This document shows, one piece after another, positions 4,557-6,890 of a stretch of DNA of 6,890 nt (positions are counted from its first letter, which is position 1; each line of letters opens with the position of its first letter). The position numbers were made by a program, and so were the translations under genes. The DNA is from JALSHZ01 sp964614535 (GTDB lineage Bacteria > Pseudomonadota > Gammaproteobacteria > UWMA-0217): contig CAZTOZ010000033.1 of NCBI GenBank assembly GCA_964614535.1, positions 1 through 6,890 on the forward strand. Reading direction: 5' to 3'. The notes beneath the pieces were generated by a model. It was not told where the DNA came from, made no database searches, and saw only the letters and a program-made list of their open reading frames with translations.

Positions 4557-5603
4557 ATGCGCCCAGCCCAACTCGCCGCCGTGCTCGACCAGGAATTTCT
4601 CGGGGCCCGCAGTGGCCACCACACCCCGGTCATGCTCTGGGGACCACCCGGCGTCGGCAAATCCGACATCATTCGCCAAGTAGCGGAGAAGCACGGAGTC
4701 GCCATTCAGGACATCCGCCTGTCGCAAATGGAGCCCTCCGACCTGCGCGGCATCCCGTTTCGCGACGGCAACCTGGTCGAATGGGCCATCCCGGCCATGC
4801 TGCCGGACGCCGAGCGCCACGGCCCGGAGGGCATTCTCTTCCTTGACGAGATCACCTCGGCCCCACCCAGCGTCTCAGCCGCAGCCTACCAGCTCATTCT
4901 CGACCGCCGCCTGGGGCAATACGAAGTACCCGAGGGATGGGCGATCTTCGCCGCCGGCAACCGCCAGGGCGATCGCGGCGTCACCTATACGATGCCGGCA
5001 CCGCTGGCCAACCGCTTTTCCCACTACGAAGTGGAGATCAACCTCGACGACTGGGTCGCCTGGGCCTACGGCAACGGCATCGACGAGCGCATCATCGGAT
5101 TTCTGCGCTTCCGGCCCGAGATGCTGTTCGACTTCGACCCGGCCCACAACCCCGTGGCCTTCCCATCCCCACGCTCCTGGGAGTTCGCCCACCGGGCGAT
5201 CCAGAAATTCGCCGACCGTCCAACGCTGCTGACCGGCACACTACAAGCCTGTGTCGGCCCAGCCGCCGGCATCGAGCTGGCCGCCTTCATGTCCAGCCTC
5301 GACCAACTGCCGGACATCGACGCCATCCTCGACGGCGGCGAGGTCAACGCCCCGGAAGAGATCGACCTGCAATATGCCGTCGCCTCCACACTGGTGGGCC
5401 ACGCCATCCGCGTACGCGGCACGGCGCAAGCCACCAAGGTCATCGGCAACATCCTGCGCTATGCCAACCGCTTTCCGCAGCGGGAGATGGGCGTGATGCT
5501 GGTCTCCGACCTGCAGCGGGCCATTGGCAACGACATCTTCGACATTCCCGAGTTCGCCGACTGGGCCGACACCATCGCGGATGTAATGATCTACAGTGAC
5601 TGA
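4557..5603 (+). CDS. MoxR-type AAA+ ATPase
   Basis: This is a predicted cytosolic AAA+ ATPase of 348 residues, of the MoxR/dynein-related (AAA_5) class. It would form a hexameric ring using ATP to remodel or activate a partner. Visible parts are Walker A GPPGVGKS (29-36), Walker B LFLDE with Asp97-Glu98, a sensor-1 segment FAAGNRQGD with Asn135, and ANRF with Arg153 as the probable arginine finger. DLRGIPFRDGNLVEWAIPAML (62-82) is a typical insert of this class. The C-terminal lid includes the conserved SPRSWE segment. The frame is open from 4470, but Met at 4557 fits the domain start; the only nearby Shine-Dalgarno-like bases (ACGGA) are about 11 bases upstream and weak. Its last 8 bases overlap the next gene, a VWA protein, the hallmark of MoxR-VWA chaperone pairs. 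The client protein is unknown. Confidence 0.92.
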   Translation: MRPAQLAAVLDQEFLGARSGHHTPVMLWGPPGVGKSDIIRQVAEKHGVAIQDIRLSQMEPSDLRGIPFRDGNLVEWAIPAMLPDAERHGPEGILFLDEITSAPPSVSAAAYQLILDRRLGQYEVPEGWAIFAAGNRQGDRGVTYTMPAPLANRFSHYEVEINLDDWVAWAYGNGIDERIIGFLRFRPEMLFDFDPAHNPVAFPSPRSWEFAHRAIQKFADRPTLLTGTLQACVGPAAGIELAAFMSSLDQLPDIDAILDGGEVNAPEEIDLQYAVASTLVGHAIRVRGTAQATKVIGNILRYANRFPQREMGVMLVSDLQRAIGNDIFDIPEFADWADTIADVMIYSD

Positions 5604-6890
5604 CCATCGAGCGATCCAAACCCGGCTGGAAGCCGCCCGCACACGTCTGATCCTCGACAAACCGTTCCTCGGCGCCCTGGTCCTGCGGCTGCCGCTGGTG
5701 GCGGCCAATCCCGACTGGTGCAAGACCACCGCCACCGATGCCCGCAAGTTCTACTACAACCCCGCCTATATCGACACCCTGACCAGCGGCCAGCTTCAGT
5801 TCGTCCTTGCCCACGAGGCGCTGCACTGCGCCCTCTCCCACTTTGCCCGCCGTGGTCACCGCATCAAGAAGCGCTGGGACATCGCCTGCGACTACGCCAT
5901 CAACCCGCTGCTGTTGGACGATGGCCTGGAGCCACCACCCGGTGCGCCGATGCTCAAGGAATTCCGCGAAATGACGGCCGAGGAGATCTACCCCTGCATC
6001 GAGGAGCACGACAATCTCACGCCAATGGACCACCATGTCTACGACAGCGATGAAGACGAAGGCAGCGGTCAGCAGGAGAACGCCGGCGAAGGCGACAGCG
6101 AAAACAAGAGCCCCCGTCCCCAAACCCAGCAGAATGCCGACGAAAGGAACCGGGGCGGCACCCCGCAACAGCAGCAACAAGACAACGAGGCCGGCAACGG
6201 CAGGTTGGACACCCCACGAGGTGATGCGGCGGCGGACGACGACAGCGCCGCTGGCGCGCCGAGACCCGATCCGCTCTCCCCCCAGGAGATCGAGGCACTG
6301 AGCACCCAGTGGCAGCAGCGGATGGTCGGCGCCGCCCAGCAGGCGATGCAGGCCGGCAAGCTCGGCGGCGCACTGCGGCGGATGATTGACTTCATGGTAC
6401 AGCCGAGCCTGCCGTGGCGGATGCTGCTGGCACGTTACGTCACCAGCATCGCCCGCGACGACTACAGCTACAGCCGCCCCTCCAACCGCCGTGGAGACCC
6501 GGCCATCTTCCCCAGTCTGCGCAGCGCCCAGCTCAATCTGGCGGTGGCCATCGACGTCAGCGGCTCTGTCAACGACCGCGAGATCGGCGAATTCCTCTCC
6601 GAAATCAACGCCATCAAATCCCAGATTCGCTCCCGGGTCCTGCTGATGGCCTGCGACAGCGCCCTCTCCCCGGGCTGCCCGTGGATCTATGAGCCGTGGG
6701 AGGAACTGACCATGCCGGAACGAGTCCAGGGCGGTGGTGGCACCAGCTTCATCCCCCCGATCGAATATCTGGAACGCGCCGACCAGCCCCCCGATATTCT
6801 GGTCTACTTCACCGACGCCCAAGGCAGTTTTCCGCCGATGGAGCCCGGCTTCCCGGTGATCTGGCTGGTCAAGGGGCGTGGGGAGGTGCC
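5596..6890 (+). CDS. metallopeptidase-like plus VWA domain protein (DUF2201 type), partial
   Basis: 431 residues are visible and the 3' end is cut by the window. The N-terminal domain has HEALHCALSH (73-82), an HExxH zinc motif with a further His five residues on, as in the putative metallopeptidase domain of DUF2201 proteins. Residues about 150-225 form a disordered, acidic and Gln-rich linker with five consecutive Gln at 191-195. A helical segment (228-290) leads to a VWA domain with the metal-ion site DVSGS (320-324), GGGGTSF (Thr383) and FTDAQG (Asp407). The GTG start is well fixed: a stop at 5587-5589 in the same frame leaves GTG at 5596 as the only nearby start, overlapping the ATPase by 8 bases. 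It is probably the partner that couples the MoxR ring to a target; whether the zinc site is proteolytic is unknown. Confidence 0.9.
   Translation, partial: MTDHRAIQTRLEAARTRLILDKPFLGALVLRLPLVAANPDWCKTTATDARKFYYNPAYIDTLTSGQLQFVLAHEALHCALSHFARRGHRIKKRWDIACDYAINPLLLDDGLEPPPGAPMLKEFREMTAEEIYPCIEEHDNLTPMDHHVYDSDEDEGSGQQENAGEGDSENKSPRPQTQQNADERNRGGTPQQQQQDNEAGNGRLDTPRGDAAADDDSAAGAPRPDPLSPQEIEALSTQWQQRMVGAAQQAMQAGKLGGALRRMIDFMVQPSLPWRMLLARYVTSIARDDYSYSRPSNRRGDPAIFPSLRSAQLNLAVAIDVSGSVNDREIGEFLSEINAIKSQIRSRVLLMACDSALSPGCPWIYEPWEELTMPERVQGGGGTSFIPPIEYLERADQPPDILVYFTDAQGSFPPMEPGFPVIWLVKGRGEV

Noticed and set aside
5440..6822. 460-codon open frame on the minus strand
   Set aside because: It is antisense to the ATPase and HExxH/VWA genes, whose motifs are intact. 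The Val/Gly/Ala-rich translation is a codon-bias shadow.

Overview
The window looks like chromosomal DNA of a free-living gammaproteobacterium, possibly a sulfur-oxidising one. The pointers are a YcgL protein, a SirB2-type membrane protein, an exported rhodanese with two cysteine pairs, and a trimeric-type general porin. YcgL and SirB2 are largely gammaproteobacterial families. The genus cannot be named from the sequence alone. Nothing suggests phage, plasmid, insertion sequence or CRISPR.

Left edge (1-303), minus strand: this stretch has the upstream control region of a ribosomal RNA operon whose genes would lie beyond base 1. Tandem sigma70-type promoters (P1 with perfect -35 and -10 hexamers, then P2) are followed by a boxA antitermination element. 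To their right is the strong terminator that closes the porin transcript. Bases 333-1301 encode an outer-membrane porin, with its own promoter and three inverted repeats in a long AT-rich upstream region (1302-1666).

Middle (1667-3857), minus strand: four genes read leftwards in the order ycgL-like, sirB2-like, a small exported protein of unknown function, and a periplasmic rhodanese. A strong intrinsic terminator at 1667-1698 closes the block. The first two genes overlap by one base and are surely co-transcribed. The last two both encode secreted proteins and may act together in the periplasm.

Right side (4014-6890), plus strand: a promoter with a near-consensus -10 drives a three-repeat Sel1 protein. 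After 49 bases comes a MoxR-type AAA+ ATPase. Its end overlaps by 8 bases with a large protein combining a metallopeptidase-like HEALH domain, an acidic/poly-Gln linker and a von Willebrand factor A (VWA) domain, cut by the window edge. The ATPase-VWA pair resembles RavA-ViaA, CbbQ-CbbO and NorQ-NorD systems, in which the ATPase remodels or activates a target through the VWA partner. The target of this pair is not evident. It is the least understood system here.
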